A stretch of 64,000 nt of DNA, taken from the NCBI GenBank assembly GCA_019614645.1, contig JABWDB010000017.1, positions 5,902,501 to 5,966,500 on the forward strand, in the 5' to 3' direction. This DNA is from Stratiolaelaps scimitus (lineage: Eukaryota; Arthropoda; Arachnida; Mesostigmata; Laelapidae). Below, piece by piece: positions 1 to 11,159 of this stretch; position 1 is the stretch's first letter; each line of letters starts with the position of its first letter. The translations under genes were made by a program, and so were the position numbers. The notes below the pieces were generated by a model. That model made no database searches. It was not told where the DNA came from and was given only the letters and a program-made list of their open reading frames with translations.

Positions 1-2075
1 CACTATGATGGTCATTGCTACGTACTTATAATAATACGGAGCGGATTGGCGGGATCGGATGTGGCTAATACAATGGGGACCAGAACGGAGATATTTACGA
101 AGAGTACGACCAACAGAAAAAAAAACAGCTCCCGGGTGCGCTCAGCAAAAAAAGCTGCGCGCCCACAATCGCACAATGCAGAGCTGTGTGATGCATAAAC
201 GTAATGGAGGATTGCTGTTGTGCCGCTGTCGTCCGCTATGGATCATCATAACAACTTCATGAGACAAAGGGGGCTATTATAGTGAGCAGGGTGATGTCCT
301 TTTGTCGGGACATTTGGATCGAATAGAAACGACAAATTTTGGCAGAGAATCCCGTTTTTTTTTAACGAAATCAGCCAGTAAGCATCTGATAGGAGAATGT
401 CACAAGTTCAAAGCATGCTTTTGACTACAGACTCCGCGTTGTTGTACTCGATGAATAGAGTGATAAAAAACCGCGATTGTCATCGAAAGCAACGAAGGAA
501 TTAGGCGCCATCCACATTCGGCAGCTGCCAACTCTGGAAGGATTATAACCGAATATTAGCTGGGATGGGGTCGGAGGTGAACACGAATCAAAAGATATTT
601 AACAAATCGTCAATTGATAACGAGTTTCCGCGGCCGCACCTCGCTGCAATAGGAGAACACCGGTGGCGTACGGCCCCGATCGACGATATTGCGCGTATCG
701 CGGTGTTTTACGCAACCGGAAAATATGTCAGATATGAAATGGCGAAACTTGGTTGCGTTAAACACGGACGGCGGCGTTAATTTTTTTCAGTCGTTTTTAA
801 TAATCTCGTAGTGTTTCTGTAGTCGAGAGCTGCTGATCGTATAGTAGTCAGTATATTATACATACTAACCCGAGGCATTTGTGATTATTATAGATATGCA
901 TACCTAGCAAGCGTATTAGCTTGAAGCTGGTGGATGAGATCAGCGCGTGCCGCATGGCTCCCTGTTCTCGAGTGGTGATATCATATTTTTGTGTTTTTTC
1001 ACGTTGGGGCTGTCCCGTTCATCCTGTCGGCAGAAGCGGGAGCGAGTTTCTCCGATTGCGTGGAGCAAGTGTTCTCGTTTTTTTTTTCGATTTTGTTTTC
1101 ATGAAATGTCGGTGATTCGAGGAGACGTTCCGAAAACGTATGCGATTATGAGATTAGGACTCAATTACGATGTGTCCCAGGCGTGGGGAGGGAAGATGGC
1201 CATTCGCGAGCGGTCGGTGATGTTCAAGTGAACATTCTGTATTAATGACTCCCTCACTGCGATTACAACGCAATTAGCAATTGAATAATTAATCACTGTC
1301 AGCGTCTCTAATGTGTAGATGTGCCGACCGGGCGAGCCGACCGAACCACGCTGATCAGAGCCAAACACATCAAGCGTTCCATCGTTAGTCTATTATCTTG
1401 TATAGTTTATAATTACCAAGCTTTCTCCAAACAGTCGATTAAATATGACCAATTGTGCTCGAGTATTCTGGGAAGTGGGAATGTTGCCGAACGAAAGAAG
1501 ATTAGAGTGTTAATGGATCATGTAGCATAACAATTTCACGTCACATCATATTAAGTAACGTGAGTGGATTAATTTAACAGCGATTCCCAATTGAATACTC
1601 TACGTATTAGTGTCGATACCTCGATGATAGAGTTATCTCCTATCGCTGCTGAACATGTCGAGTTGAGTGTACTGGTTGGCAATTCAACATAATTTTCATG
1701 GCAGTCGCACAACGTCGCATAGGAATAGCCTAGCTTATTCTCTATTTAATGATATTTGATTTTACCTGATGCCGACAATAATGGCTCAGCGAGCGGTACC
1801 ATTGTCTCACCCGCAAAAAGAAAATTTCCTGTGTCATTCTCGAGTGGCTGGAATATCCTTTGGGCCAGATGAGTGGCCTCCAGTTCGATAAAATCTATTT
1901 ACCCTGGGGTAGTTCATATCGATGGTCATTGTAGACGCCATTGGTGCGATCGACACGTCAAGGTGGTGATAGTCACTAGAATTAATTTTGCTTCCATGGT
2001 CCATAGTGATCATACGGCAACGTCACCTTTACCGGCACTGCTGGCCCGCGCTGTTTAAGGCTCATATCCTCGCAA
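1..2075. other. AT-rich stretch without a supported gene
   Basis: Only short open frames are present. Those at 565-780(+) and 947-1231(+) have mixed composition but no convincing splice acceptor or start context. Poly-T runs occur near 355, 783 and 1080. I see no microsatellite, RNA gene or mobile element. It reads as intron or intergenic DNA. Confidence 0.5.
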
Positions 2076-2090
2076 GTGGTCATTTCGCAG

Positions 2091-2552
2091 TCAGAAACCA
2101 GGTGGGATATCCGTGTCGCGGAGCACCCTACCGACATAATCGTCTGCCTGTCTGCTCATTATAGATGGATAGGTGCCGTGTTCCACAAACTACCACGAAC
2201 TACGACGATTGTGGACGTAGGTTCCTGCCGCGCTGTAAGCGCGGTTATCACGAGCTCATGGTCGACGGGCCGCCCGACCACGCTCGCACCCACATCCCAT
2301 CATCGTCCTCGCCTCGATCACAGCTCCGCACCCGAAGCCAGACAGATGATTGCGCCGGTTCCTCTAACGCTATTACAGTTCCTGAGACTATCCAGTGTAC
2401 TAAATGCCACTATTATTACGGACGGGCCTTTGCTGATTCGTCGCTGTATGAGCCTGTACCGTGGGTACTGTGGGTTACCTCGTGGCAATATTGTATCATT
2501 ACCTGTCTATCAGGCCATCTGTTCTGCTACGGGTGCGGGATGGGACAAGTAA
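2091..2552 (+). CDS. candidate exon, 153 open codons after an acceptor
   Basis: Not recognised. The frame begins in phase 0 directly after a plausible acceptor (pyrimidine-leaning stretch ending in TTTCGCAG, AG at 2089-2090) and stays open to a TAA at 2552. The peptide opens SETRWDIRVAEHP and is mixed, with no low-complexity run, transmembrane segment or known motif. This is one of the longest acceptor-linked frames in the window. An overlapping frame (2165-2899) is also open and Cys-rich, so local GC content may explain both. If it is real, an internal donor could shorten it. Confidence 0.25.
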   Translation, partial: SETRWDIRVAEHPTDIIVCLSAHYRWIGAVFHKLPRTTTIVDVGSCRAVSAVITSSWSTGRPTTLAPTSHHRPRLDHSSAPEARQMIAPVPLTLLQFLRLSSVLNATIITDGPLLIRRCMSLYRGYCGLPRGNIVSLPVYQAICSATGAGWDK

Positions 2553-2559
2553 AAGCCAA

Positions 2560-3258
2560 GCGCGAAAAGGTATATGGGCTTCAAGTGTGCGAGTTGGCGC
2601 AAGCCCGCCGGGTGTTCCGCTGCTGTGAGGCAATACATAGCAAAAATGGCCAATGGAGAAGTGTGGCTCTGTGTGCGTGTGCTGGAGGCGGACCTGGCTT
2701 ACGAAGGTACAAACGCACCACGCAACAAACCACTAGCGACCCAGCAGGGGATAAGTCGTGGACGTGTCCTCGACTCTCCGGCACCATCATCACCCGGGCG
2801 GCGTTGGGCCATCATCGACCATTACACCAAACCCGGTCTCCGTCGTGGCACCCATGGGGTAACAGAGGTACTGGTAGTACTACTAGTAGTTGTACCTAAT
2901 ATGGTGATGGTTACAACATGCTGACTGCGTATGTTGACTACCCTGTTTAACTGCGATGGACCGCGTCCAAACGTCCCTCCTTCCTTCTGCCGCTAATGTG
3001 AGTGCTCTCCTTGCTGAGTCTCTATCTCTTACTCTCCTTGTTGATGGCTCGTTTTGTTTCTCTCTGTTGGTCGCCACACTGGATATGGCCACGTTGGGGG
3101 AGGGGGCTGGACGCTGGCTATGGTCGATGGATGGTCGACGCGCCATAACCTACCCTCTCGCCGGAGCCATCACTGGCTACCACTACCGCCGCCGCCGCCG
3201 CTGACGCCTTCATAGCGGCCGAACTCTACACATAGCAACGTGGCAAACACACACCCAC

Positions 3259-3290
<32 letters not shown>

Positions 3291-3850
3291 ATACCCACTC
3301 ACACTGCCAGCGCAAAGCGCGCCATGGTGCAGTTGTAGTCGCAGCTGCCTAAACGAGATGACTACGGATGTCAACCAACAGCAGGAGGCTACAGCAATGG
3401 ACAACACCCACCGAGCGATGACAAGAGATAAGTGTCCACTGCTGTGGCTGTAGGCAACGAAACGGGCCCCGCCAATGATGAGAGCATCGCCGCTTGCAAC
3501 AACGACGGTTCTGAAGCAGGCTCAGCTTCAACGGCTGCTCGTGTCCTTCGCGACGAGGCGACGACATGGAACTGGAGACTACGTAGTTCCACACAGCCAC
3601 ATTGAGCTAGTCCCTACTCGGTGCTTGTACACGTACTGCTTGCGGACGGCAGGGGACAGAGAGAGAGAGGTAGAGGACATGAAAGGCCACACAGGGTGAG
3701 CTCCATAGAGGCTGTATCTATCCAATCGATCGGTAATATAGGCCATGTCTGTAGATCCCTGCAAAGGCCCCAACAGCTTATCAGCACAGCTCCCTGGGAG
3801 CTTCGTTCTGTCGCCATTCTGCCAGCAGCTGCCCTCTGCCGAGCGTCGTT
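2560..3850. other. GC-rich stretch with overlapping chance-length frames
   Basis: Several frames overlap on both strands (for example 2574-2924 and 2956-3204), none with a persuasive start or splice context. A (GCC)5 run ends one frame near 3200. The Cys-rich stretch of the 2165-2899 frame resembles zinc ligands only superficially. No gene is supported. Confidence 0.4.
3259..3293. repeat. (TA)n microsatellite
   Basis: Thirty-five bases of alternating A and T with one TTT interruption, preceded by a CA/CCA-rich run. Confidence 0.95.
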
Positions 3851-3851
3851 G

Positions 3852-4121
3852 TCACGGTTGCTTCGAGTTCGGTTCGATTACTCCGATGCGTCCGTCGCTG
3901 CATTGCGCGAGTGCGCCGGCCGAAACACTGCTAGCGATGATCGTCGATGATGGGTTACCGCTATTGGTACCCTTCCCGCCGTCTCCGAAGCCATTTGAGC
4001 CAGCTCCGAGGCCGCGTGGGTACGACGTATGAATTACAGCATTGCAACACTCACTCACGGCCATTGTATGATGCTCCTGCTTATTCGTAGCAGCGTGGCT
4101 GCTGTTGGACCCATTTGCCAC
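3852..4121 (-). CDS. candidate exon, Gly/Ser/Asn-rich
   Basis: Not recognised. The minus-strand frame reads MANGSNSSHAATNKQEHH from a GTG and holds an ATG at 4064 in good context (A at -3, G at +4) that would give a 70-residue product ending EPNSKQP. Gly, Ser and Asn runs separated by charged residues suit disordered regions of animal regulatory proteins. The possible acceptor just upstream (GACAACAG) lacks a strong pyrimidine tract. It could be a short first exon or a chance frame. Confidence 0.2.
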   Translation of the reverse strand: MANGSNSSHAATNKQEHHTMAVSECCNAVIHTSYPRGLGAGSNGFGDGGKGTNSGNPSSTIIASSVSAGALAQCSDGRIGVIEPNSKQP

Positions 4122-4263
4122 CTGTTGTCCGTGGCCGACGTGTCATGTGTGCCGTTACTATATCATTGTTAATATGTTTTGCTTTGTCCGGCACACGCAG
4201 CGGTAATAGCACAACACGAGGAGCATCGTCTGTCAGTGGAACTTTCCTGTACATATACTATCG

Positions 4264-4292
4264 TCTCCCTCTTCCTCTCTCTCTCCCTCTCT
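4264..4292. repeat. CT-rich tract
   Basis: About 29 bases of almost pure pyrimidine, mostly CT units. Confidence 0.9.
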
Positions 4293-4432
4293 GTCGCAAT
4301 CTTTTGCTTTTGTTTTCCTGAACTGTTCGTGCGGCCTTGAGGCGTGCACCCACCGCCTTGTGCCGGCAGCATGCGAACGTGCGAACATTGTCATACAGAA
4401 GATGCATTCGTGTAACGTGCATACAAACATAT

Positions 4433-4457
4433 TATATATATATATATATATATATAA
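4433..4457. repeat. (TA)n microsatellite
   Basis: Twelve TA units in an otherwise unremarkable AT-rich stretch. Confidence 0.95.
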
Positions 4458-4469
4458 GTATACAGGCAA

Positions 4470-5500
4470 CGAATTCCGGTGTTCGGGAAGGTGCGAAGGC
4501 AAAGACACCTCTCACAATGATCGTGCGAAGGGAACAGACAAAACATGCAAATAATATGAGAGACCAATGGAACTATTTCTACTATTACGGCTGAAGGAAG
4601 AGATCCGCTCTATACACAAGCAGTGAGAATACGTCGTATGTATACAACCTGATCTGTTCCGTATCAGGATGAGAAATTAATAAACTGTTGTGTGGTATAG
4701 GAATCTTATCATGCAAACGAAACTTCTTCTGCCGAACAATAAATGGGAAGGACTTTTTGCTCTGTTCATTTACTCCGTAATTATTCAACAAAGACAAATG
4801 TCCGTCTGGCATGCAAAGCACTTAACCGCAGCAGGCGATCTGACGTCTCCCGTAATCATCGGGTACTCGTGTTTGTGCGTATGTGTATTCGATTCGACGA
4901 CGGCTTTTTTGTCTCATCGTTAGCTCTCTTCACAAAAACGACTTGCATATTCCTATGGTTGTCTATAGTAAAACCTCTTATTTTTGAGACTTGCGACACC
5001 GACGCGTATATGATCTATGCACGATAATATGCCCATGCTGTTACTGCGCGTAGCTACCAGGTATTACGGGTTCGCTGTATGACATGAGCAACAGGCGAGC
5101 ACATCGACTCGAGCGACGCGCATGCTGACGATAATGCCTGGTCTAGAGATTTGTTCAGTTCGTTGTCTCCGGCGTTTCCGAGTCAAGTAAACGTTACGTA
5201 TTCGAACGGGAGAGCAAGGAGACGAGTTCGACGGGGGGGGGAGGGGGAGAAATCGAGAGAGTTCGTTTGTCGGACGTCGCGGCCGCTTTGCCTGCAGCCG
5301 TCTTTTCATGTATGCCGATTCGGTCAGCTTCGCTTTGCGACGCCAGCGGTGCTGTGACGGGGTCTGGGGGAAGCCTTTGAGAAGAAGGCAAGGTCCAGGG
5401 GCAGCAGGAATGATTCAACGGGGTCCGTCCGGTGGACAACGGCATCCTCTGCTGTCCGCCGCTGCCGTCGCACTTGAGTGACGTCTCCTCTTTGAAAATT
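4470..5500. other. stretch without a supported gene
   Basis: Short frames only. The minus-strand frames between 5064 and 5445 are rich in Arg, Pro and Ser and overlap each other, with no start in good context. A G-rich run lies at 5233-5247. No RNA gene or repeat copy was seen. Confidence 0.4.
5233..5247 (+). repeat. G-run, possible G-quadruplex
   Basis: Nine G, one A, then five G. This meets the simple pattern of four GGG tracts with short loops. Confidence 0.7.
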
Positions 5501-5504
5501 CCAG

Positions 5505-5600
5505 AACACCCAAGCGGAGCCCCATCTCGAAAGATACGGTGGGCGCAGTAGCACGAGTCGGCAGGGGCAAGAGTATGTGGGGGTCGAAAAGGTTCTGCAA
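5505..5600 (+). CDS. candidate internal exon with both splice sites
   Basis: Not recognised. The acceptor has a pyrimidine stretch (GTCTCCTCTTTG) followed by TTCCAG, AG at 5503-5504. The donor is CAA|GTAAGC at 5600/5601. The 96 bases between them form 32 codons in phase 0 at both ends, starting NTQAEPHLERYGGRSS and ending VEKVLQ, mixed and charged. The frame would continue to a TAA only 15 codons later. Agreement of acceptor, donor and phase makes this one of the better candidates, but no family is recognisable and no partner exon is assigned. Confidence 0.3.
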
Positions 5601-5809
5601 GTAAGCAAGGCTCTGGCCTGTTGGCGAGAGCGACCGACGCAGCCGTAAGCTGCCGCTGCAGCTAGTGCTGCCGAGTTTCTGTGGGGCTTCTATGGGGGGC
5701 AGCCGCGCCTCCGTCTGCGTTGGCAGGCGAAGCTGACGGAGAGACGACGCCGTGGGAAAGGGGCCGAGGCCACCTCTTTTGCGTTTTCTGCTACCGAGTG
5801 CTATACATG

Positions 5810-5845
5810 CTTTCTCTCTCTTTCTCTCTTCCTCTATCTTTCTCG
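5810..5845. repeat. CT-rich tract
   Basis: Thirty-six bases of T and C with few interruptions. A run of eight G (5875-5882) follows about 30 bases later. Confidence 0.9.
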
Positions 5846-5899
5846 CTGTAGTTTGATTGACATATACAGCGAGAGGGGGGGGACGGCTTTCGAGTGCTT

Positions 5900-7205
5900 C
5901 GAGGCGGGGTAGCTAGTGAGCGGCTCAGGTGAGGTGGACATTGAAGGAGATGCAGGCATCAAATAGGAAAGAGCAGTCACCTTCAGAAGAGTCTGGGACG
6001 AATAAACGTGGGGAGTGGGCCGCTCAGGAAAATACGGGGATGATGAGGGGCTCGTCGGTGGTTCCGTCGTCATCGACGTAAACCGACATCAAGGCCACCT
6101 CATGTCAAATCAACTTCGGAGACGGCAGACACGGGCTGGGATCCAGGCAGGTTGATCCGAGTGACGGTGGGGGTAAAAGCCGATAAAAGAAGGAGAAAGC
6201 ATAGAAGACACAGCTGGACACTTTGAAACTATAGAATAGAACGTAAACATAAACCAAGGAAAGTCACATGTTTTTAAGAATTTGAAGCACATGTCGTTGA
6301 GAGAATACAAAATAATGTGGAATGCTAAAACATCACGGAGGTGAATCTGCACGGGTGAATCTGAATGTGTCAAGATTTGGAGGGGATTTGAAATGTAAAT
6401 GAAATGCGTTTCGAATATGTGATGCTTGTGCTATGCGAAAGAGCATGCGTTATTGATGGACACTGGCCGGATCAAAGCAGGAACATCACCCAGGAGAAAG
6501 AGATCACAGCTGCTTAAATGTACACAGCTGCATAAACGTCATCCTCCTCGTACAAAATTGCATAAAACAAAAGGTATGCTTTAGAAAAACCGAAACAAAA
6601 TTATCGTCTCAATATAGGGGCGAGAGCGTGCAGATTTCTGTAATTTGTGCGGGCCAGTTAATGCAGTTCTACCGGGATCAAGTGTGCATGGAGGAGCAAT
6701 GATGGGTGAGAAATTCAGACCGGAACGGAAACGACTTCAGAGAGCTTCAGAGAGGGAAGGAATTCCCTGAATGAATTGGGACATTCCTCGACCTTTTCCT
6801 ATCCGCGCGTATGGCCCACACTGACTTCCCGGCCTCCATCCACTGGCCTGATCTGAGTACTGGCATTAATTGGAATTTTCGGGAGCACCCAACTCGCTGC
6901 AATGCTGTGAAAACGAACTGAAACGTCTATAATGCTCAGTAGAGCGGCGTGCACAGATCACCTGTTTACGGGGGGCTGTCTGTTAGAATGTTTAGGTGGG
7001 TAGGTGGTTGGTTGGTTGTCTGGGCCAAGGACAGTCGGTCTCTCTATTCTCATCCACCTTCGAGCGGCAGCACAAGCTTCACGTTTGGGGGGCGACATTT
7101 GGGTACGGCTCCCGCCACCGTCTTCTCTCAACTCCCCGTTTTCGCTTCCATTCCTCTCAATTTCCCGCCCAACAATGTCCCACACTAGTCCCTCCGGTTC
7201 CCCTT
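5900..7205. other. stretch without a supported gene
   Basis: A Ser/Pro-rich minus-strand frame (5834-6073) starts at an ATG in weak context and ends inside the CT tract, so it is not called. From 6100 to 6900 the DNA is AT-rich with no repeat copy. The tandem word TTCAGAGAG occurs twice near 6735. Confidence 0.4.
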
Positions 7206-7210
7206 CGTAG

Positions 7211-7474
7211 GGCAGCGAGCCTCTTCCACGGCCTCGCAGCGGTGGCACCACTGCTGCTCCTGGTCTGTCTTCGGCAGTTCAAGGCGGTGCCGACATCGCT
7301 TCTTTTGGTGTCGCTTTTTCTACACAACCACCACCACCTTCGTCTATGTCCGTTTTCTATGCTGCGTTTTCTTTCTCGCCATTGCTTTTTCTCTTCTTTC
7401 ACGTCGTAGTGGAAATGGTAGCATTGCCAGTAGTAGCTGAGCAAGCAGCATCCTTTTCCATCCTTTCCGACTAA
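7211..7474 (+). CDS. candidate terminal exon with a hydrophobic segment
   Basis: Not recognised. A strong acceptor (pyrimidine-rich run ending CCCTTCGTAG, AG at 7209-7210) is followed in phase 0 by 87 open codons and a TAA. The peptide starts GSEPLPRPRSGGTTAAPG, has a PPPP run, then a hydrophobic stretch SPLLFLFFHVVV that could span a membrane, and ends FSILSD. A second good acceptor lies inside at 7408-7409 and would keep the same frame. A small membrane or secreted protein is possible, but the hydrophobic part is also what a T-rich tract would encode by chance. Confidence 0.28.
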   Translation, partial: GSEPLPRPRSGGTTAAPGLSSAVQGGADIASFGVAFSTQPPPPSSMSVFYAAFSFSPLLFLFFHVVVEMVALPVVAEQAASFSILSD

Positions 7475-7642
7475 CTATCCTGGTTACGGTAATGTGGGAT
7501 TCCTTTTTCTAGGTCTTTATTCTTCCTCAGTTCACTCGCCGAACGTCCATCTGCGCCCACTGCTGCTGCCTCTGCCTAGGCGTCTCTCCCATGATCTTTC
7601 CGGCAGGGGCATCCAGGTCCTTGTTCCTGCTCTCCTAATATA

Positions 7643-7668
7643 CTCCCTCTCCCTCTCTCTCTCTCACT
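7643..7668. repeat. CT-rich tract
   Basis: Twenty-six bases, mainly (CT)n. Confidence 0.9.
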
Positions 7669-7775
7669 CGATTTCTCAAATGGAGGCTCTGTGTGTCCTA
7701 TTCTAGCACGCGCGTTGCCCTACCTTTGTTCTTTGTAGTTTTGGTCATTTTCGGTTTTTCATCCTCGCAATTCAG

Positions 7776-7884
7776 TGAAGACATAAAGCATCCTCGTCCA
7801 TGCGGCGAAATGCAGGCACGCGCACTCAATGTAAAATACTTGCTCGTTTCACTAGAAAACGCTACACAGATGTCACGAATTGTG
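7776..7884 (+). CDS. candidate internal exon
   Basis: Not recognised. The acceptor has a T-rich tract then CGCAATTCAG (AG 7774-7775). The donor is ATTGTG|GTGAGG at 7884/7885. After one split base, 36 codons are open, beginning EDIKHPRPCGEMQARALN and ending MSRIV. The frame also runs upstream through a hydrophobic stretch (PLFFVVLVIFGF) that looks like a signal peptide but is really the pyrimidine tract of the acceptor. It does not join in phase with the next candidate at 8043 through the best donor. Confidence 0.2.
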
Positions 7885-8042
7885 GTGAGGTATGGCGTAC
7901 GTGTGGTTCTACCGGTTCACATGGATGGATCCGGGATGTAGCGGGTTGATGGCAGAGGCCGGCCCCTGGGGGTCAGCAGACCGAGGGGTAAACGTACGGC
8001 GGACCCCTTTCGTGCGATGACGTTGAAAGCTGTCTCTCTTAG

Positions 8043-8320
8043 CTATGCTGGTAGGAGTCTGCTCGTTTGTGCATGCTATGGGGGTTTCACTACACTACGC
8101 TATTCGGCCTGCCATACATTCGCACGATTCCACTGGATATCATGAATGGGAGGGAGACACGAATCGCCGCAAACCGCACTGCGCCATCTGCTTTGATTTG
8201 TTTCAGTCGAGCGAACTGAAACAGAACAGCGACAATACGTCAAAAGATACCCCGATTGTGACGGGAATGTTGGCCGACGTTTCCGCCCTCCGGTCAGAGT
8301 CGATGCCCCAGGAGCCGTAG
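8043..8320 (+). CDS. candidate terminal exon with a half RING-like motif
   Basis: A strong acceptor (GCTGTCTCTCTTAG, AG 8041-8042) is followed by 91 open codons and a TAG. An ATG lies two bases in. The product contains HCAICFDLFQ, which matches the first Cys pair of RING fingers (C-x2-C-x-D), but no later Cys/His ligands follow, so a working RING is not present. The rest is hydrophilic and ends ESMPQEP. It may be a truncated exon, with the remaining ligands in another exon, or a chance match. Confidence 0.22.
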
Positions 8321-8329
8321 GCGGACGCA

Positions 8330-10900
8330 TTCAGCTTTGAATTTGCTGTTCGAGTGGAAGCTAATCTCCGCTCGTAGGTTACACCTTTTTTTTTGTTCTC
8401 TGCGAGCTCCTTCTGTGGCTGAGGTTATATCTCCTCTTTTATAGTTATACCATGATTTTACTGTGAAGGGCTGTATATATACTAATTAGTTTTATGTCAG
8501 CGTTTCTAGGCATGCATGCTTGTGATAGAGGCTATGGTAATATGACAATGCAGGCGTTCTGCCCCCGATGTTACTGTGTTCGACAAATACATAAGATCAT
8601 GGCATTGTGGTGTATGTGTACTCGTAATACCGAACGAAGTTGCCGCTATTGCTGCTAACGTCTGGCACAGGTACTCGTCTAATCCCATGAGGGAATATTT
8701 CGAAAGGTGCAAAATTGCAAATTGTCACTCCCTCCCTTGATTCAGGTGTTGCTCTAGCGGATCGTACGCGACGTTCGCTAAATTCCCATGGCGCTGCTAC
8801 AATGATCTTTCGTGCGTATGAAGGCTGAGTGACTCTCATGCATAGCCTTTGTCCTATCCCCTGTCTCGCACCGGCGCCATTTTGCTATTGCGTGCCCAAC
8901 GTATCCGATGGCGGCATGTATCATATTTATATTCTTTTGAGATTTGTTGCACATACAGACCTTCTGGGTTTTGTCAGTCTATCCCCTCATACACATAACA
9001 TTATAATTGTAAGCACTATATGTAAACAGTTTTAGGTAAAAATAATCGTTATAACTCTTATGCCAGACGAATGATTATGTACCGTCTTTGCATGAAACTG
9101 GAGTCAAAGGCATTCATTAGAGCCACACATTGCATCCGTCGGTTGCAGATCCGTACCCCACGGCGTTTTCCTCGTGCGTCGGCGTTGCAAGGTTGCACCG
9201 TATCGTTATGGCATCGCTGTCTGCGGCTGCTGCCGCCACTGCCTATAATATATATATATATATATATGTATATATATTCAAAATAGAGTTGGAGAGAGTG
9301 AGTTGGAGGGAACCCCTCAATTGACTGACGCTGTTCTGCGGCCTGGTAGTTTCATGCATAGCGGGCAACAGCAGCGTTACATCTAACACAATTACACTGT
9401 TCTCTCCATCCGCTGCGGGCCACTTTGCCTCTGCTGGCGGCAGTGCTACAATGAGTTGGCCATACATTTCCTCCCCCTGTTGTTGTTGTTGAGCTACGAT
9501 GCGCTGATGTATAGTGTGGTGTTGTGCAGCACCAGTAGTGTCGTCTAGCTGGCCAACTCGCCAACTCACTCATGTCTGTCTGCCCGTCCGTTGCGTTCAT
9601 CACAGAACATATTGGATTCCCCCTAACATTTGCGGTTCGTTCCTGCTTTTGCGCCTTGTCGCAGTCATAACATCGTACAGACGACGGTGACAGCGGCGGC
9701 GACGGCGGCAGTGGCGACGACCCGATGCTCTATACGGTATCGCCTCCCGCCTGCGTATATCGGCCGAGCTGTTGTAGGAGTTGTTACTTGAACAGCGGGA
9801 AAGCTGAGTACGTGAAGTTTCAGACGATGCCACACGAGCGCTAGCTCACAAACGTGCACAGAGGCGGATAACAGGCAGACGAGCTAGCGGGCTAGACAAG
9901 CAAACGGTTGGTGGACGCGTTGGTCCGCTTGGTCGTGTGTGCAGCTGAGCAGCCAGCGGTTGGGAAAATGACGAAGGCTCCCCCCAGCTGACACCAGGGT
10001 GACTGATGCGGGACGAATGGCGGAACGTAAGTCAGGTTGAAGCCCGCCAAGTTTCTATTATACATTCCGTCTAAAATCGGCTATGTCCCATGCTTCCTTG
10101 AGGGGCGAGTCTCCTGGGGGGACTAATCAGACGTTGATTAATGTTCGACTATGATACCTATCTAGTCATATATGTACATGCATACTGAATGCCTATGCTA
10201 GCCAGCATGCGTATGCACGGTGATGATCTATAACGCGTAGAGGTGGATAGTAACCAGTATTCGGTCGACTGTGGCGTTAAAAGAGTAATCATTTAGTCTG
10301 ATGTAGTAACGTGTTGTAAAAATGCGCTAAATCGTAAAAATCAGTCAGGCGTATTTGACGCCCAAGATTTATGCATATTATATCACCATACATATGCACA
10401 CGTCTCTATTAACAAATGTATGCATTATTATTATGCCGCTACAGAGCGAACATGTTAATTCAACTATTTACGTTCACATGCGTTCACATGTAAGACAAAT
10501 ATAGTAAGCACGAATCTTGTCATCTCAGTTTTGTCAGGTGCTCGGTTACTATTTCAGCTTGAAACGTCATTAAGGAAACGTCTCACTCCCATTTACGCCA
10601 ATTTGCTTAGGTCGAATAGAACCTGTTAGAGTTCAAGTGCCACCCCTTTGTCTACTTTTTCCCACTAAGATCGGGAGGTTGTTGCCAATGTGTGCTAAAC
10701 AAGCGCCTTAGCCTGTAGGATGCCTCCGCCCTGTCAACGGTAAGGGAAACCTATACCCGTAAGCCCTCTCTGAAGTAAAATCGAGAGAGGAACGTGACGT
10801 CTTGGCACCACGCCTTGGTTAACGCAACAGTCGTGGTTGTGGTGGTGGAGGACTGCTCCTGACTCTAACCAGTTTCGTATGTAAGGCCCCCACTCCTCTT
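8330..10900. other. long stretch without a supported gene
   Basis: AT-rich to 9240, with many short frames. A perfect tandem decamer (CGTTCACATG twice) sits at 10471-10490. A CGG/CAG-rich patch at 9685-9725 gives overlapping frames on the minus strand. No RNA gene, no retroposon copy and no convincing splice pair were seen. Confidence 0.45.
9247..9277. repeat. (TA)n microsatellite
   Basis: Thirty-one bases of TA with one TGTA interruption. Confidence 0.95.
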
Positions 10901-10908
10901 GCGGGCAG

Positions 10909-11156
10909 CGTTGGGCGGCGGCAGCGTCGATGACCGGTCCTTTCGGACACCTGCTCCCGCCGTACAGGTCCTTTGCAGAGCGGACGCTGTATCTGCTACT
11001 GTTGAATCCAGAGCCGCTCTTACCTTCAACATGTTTCTGGCCTCAGCCACGTCCTCTAGTGGCAAAGAAGTGCTTGAAATGGACAATGGGCCGAAACTGG
11101 GGCAACCAGAGGGAACCGATGTGGTCGCTGGCAGCACTGCCCAAGCTGTGAAGTGA
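10909..11156 (+). CDS. candidate exon
   Basis: Not recognised. A strong acceptor (CACTCCTCTTGCGGGCAG, AG 10907-10908) leads into an 81-codon frame that ends in TGA. A second strong acceptor inside (AG 11045-11046) keeps the same frame. The C-terminal half is hydrophilic (SSSGKEVLEMDNGPKLGQ) and ends STAQAVK. The upstream half holds DDRSFRTPAPAVQVL. The stop could instead lie in an intron, with a donor at GCT|GTGAAG. Overlapping frames on the other strand are open but less balanced in composition. Confidence 0.25.
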
Positions 11157-11159
11157 ACC

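Noticed and set aside
1853..1861. ATATCCTTT, the consensus of U12-type AT-AC donors
   Set aside because: No matching branch point (TTCCTTAAC) or AC acceptor was found nearby; a nine-base word like this can occur by chance.
2165..2899. 244-codon Cys-rich frame with a CLSGHLFCYGC stretch
   Set aside because: The Cys/His spacing does not match RING or other zinc folds, and a longer-supported frame overlaps it.
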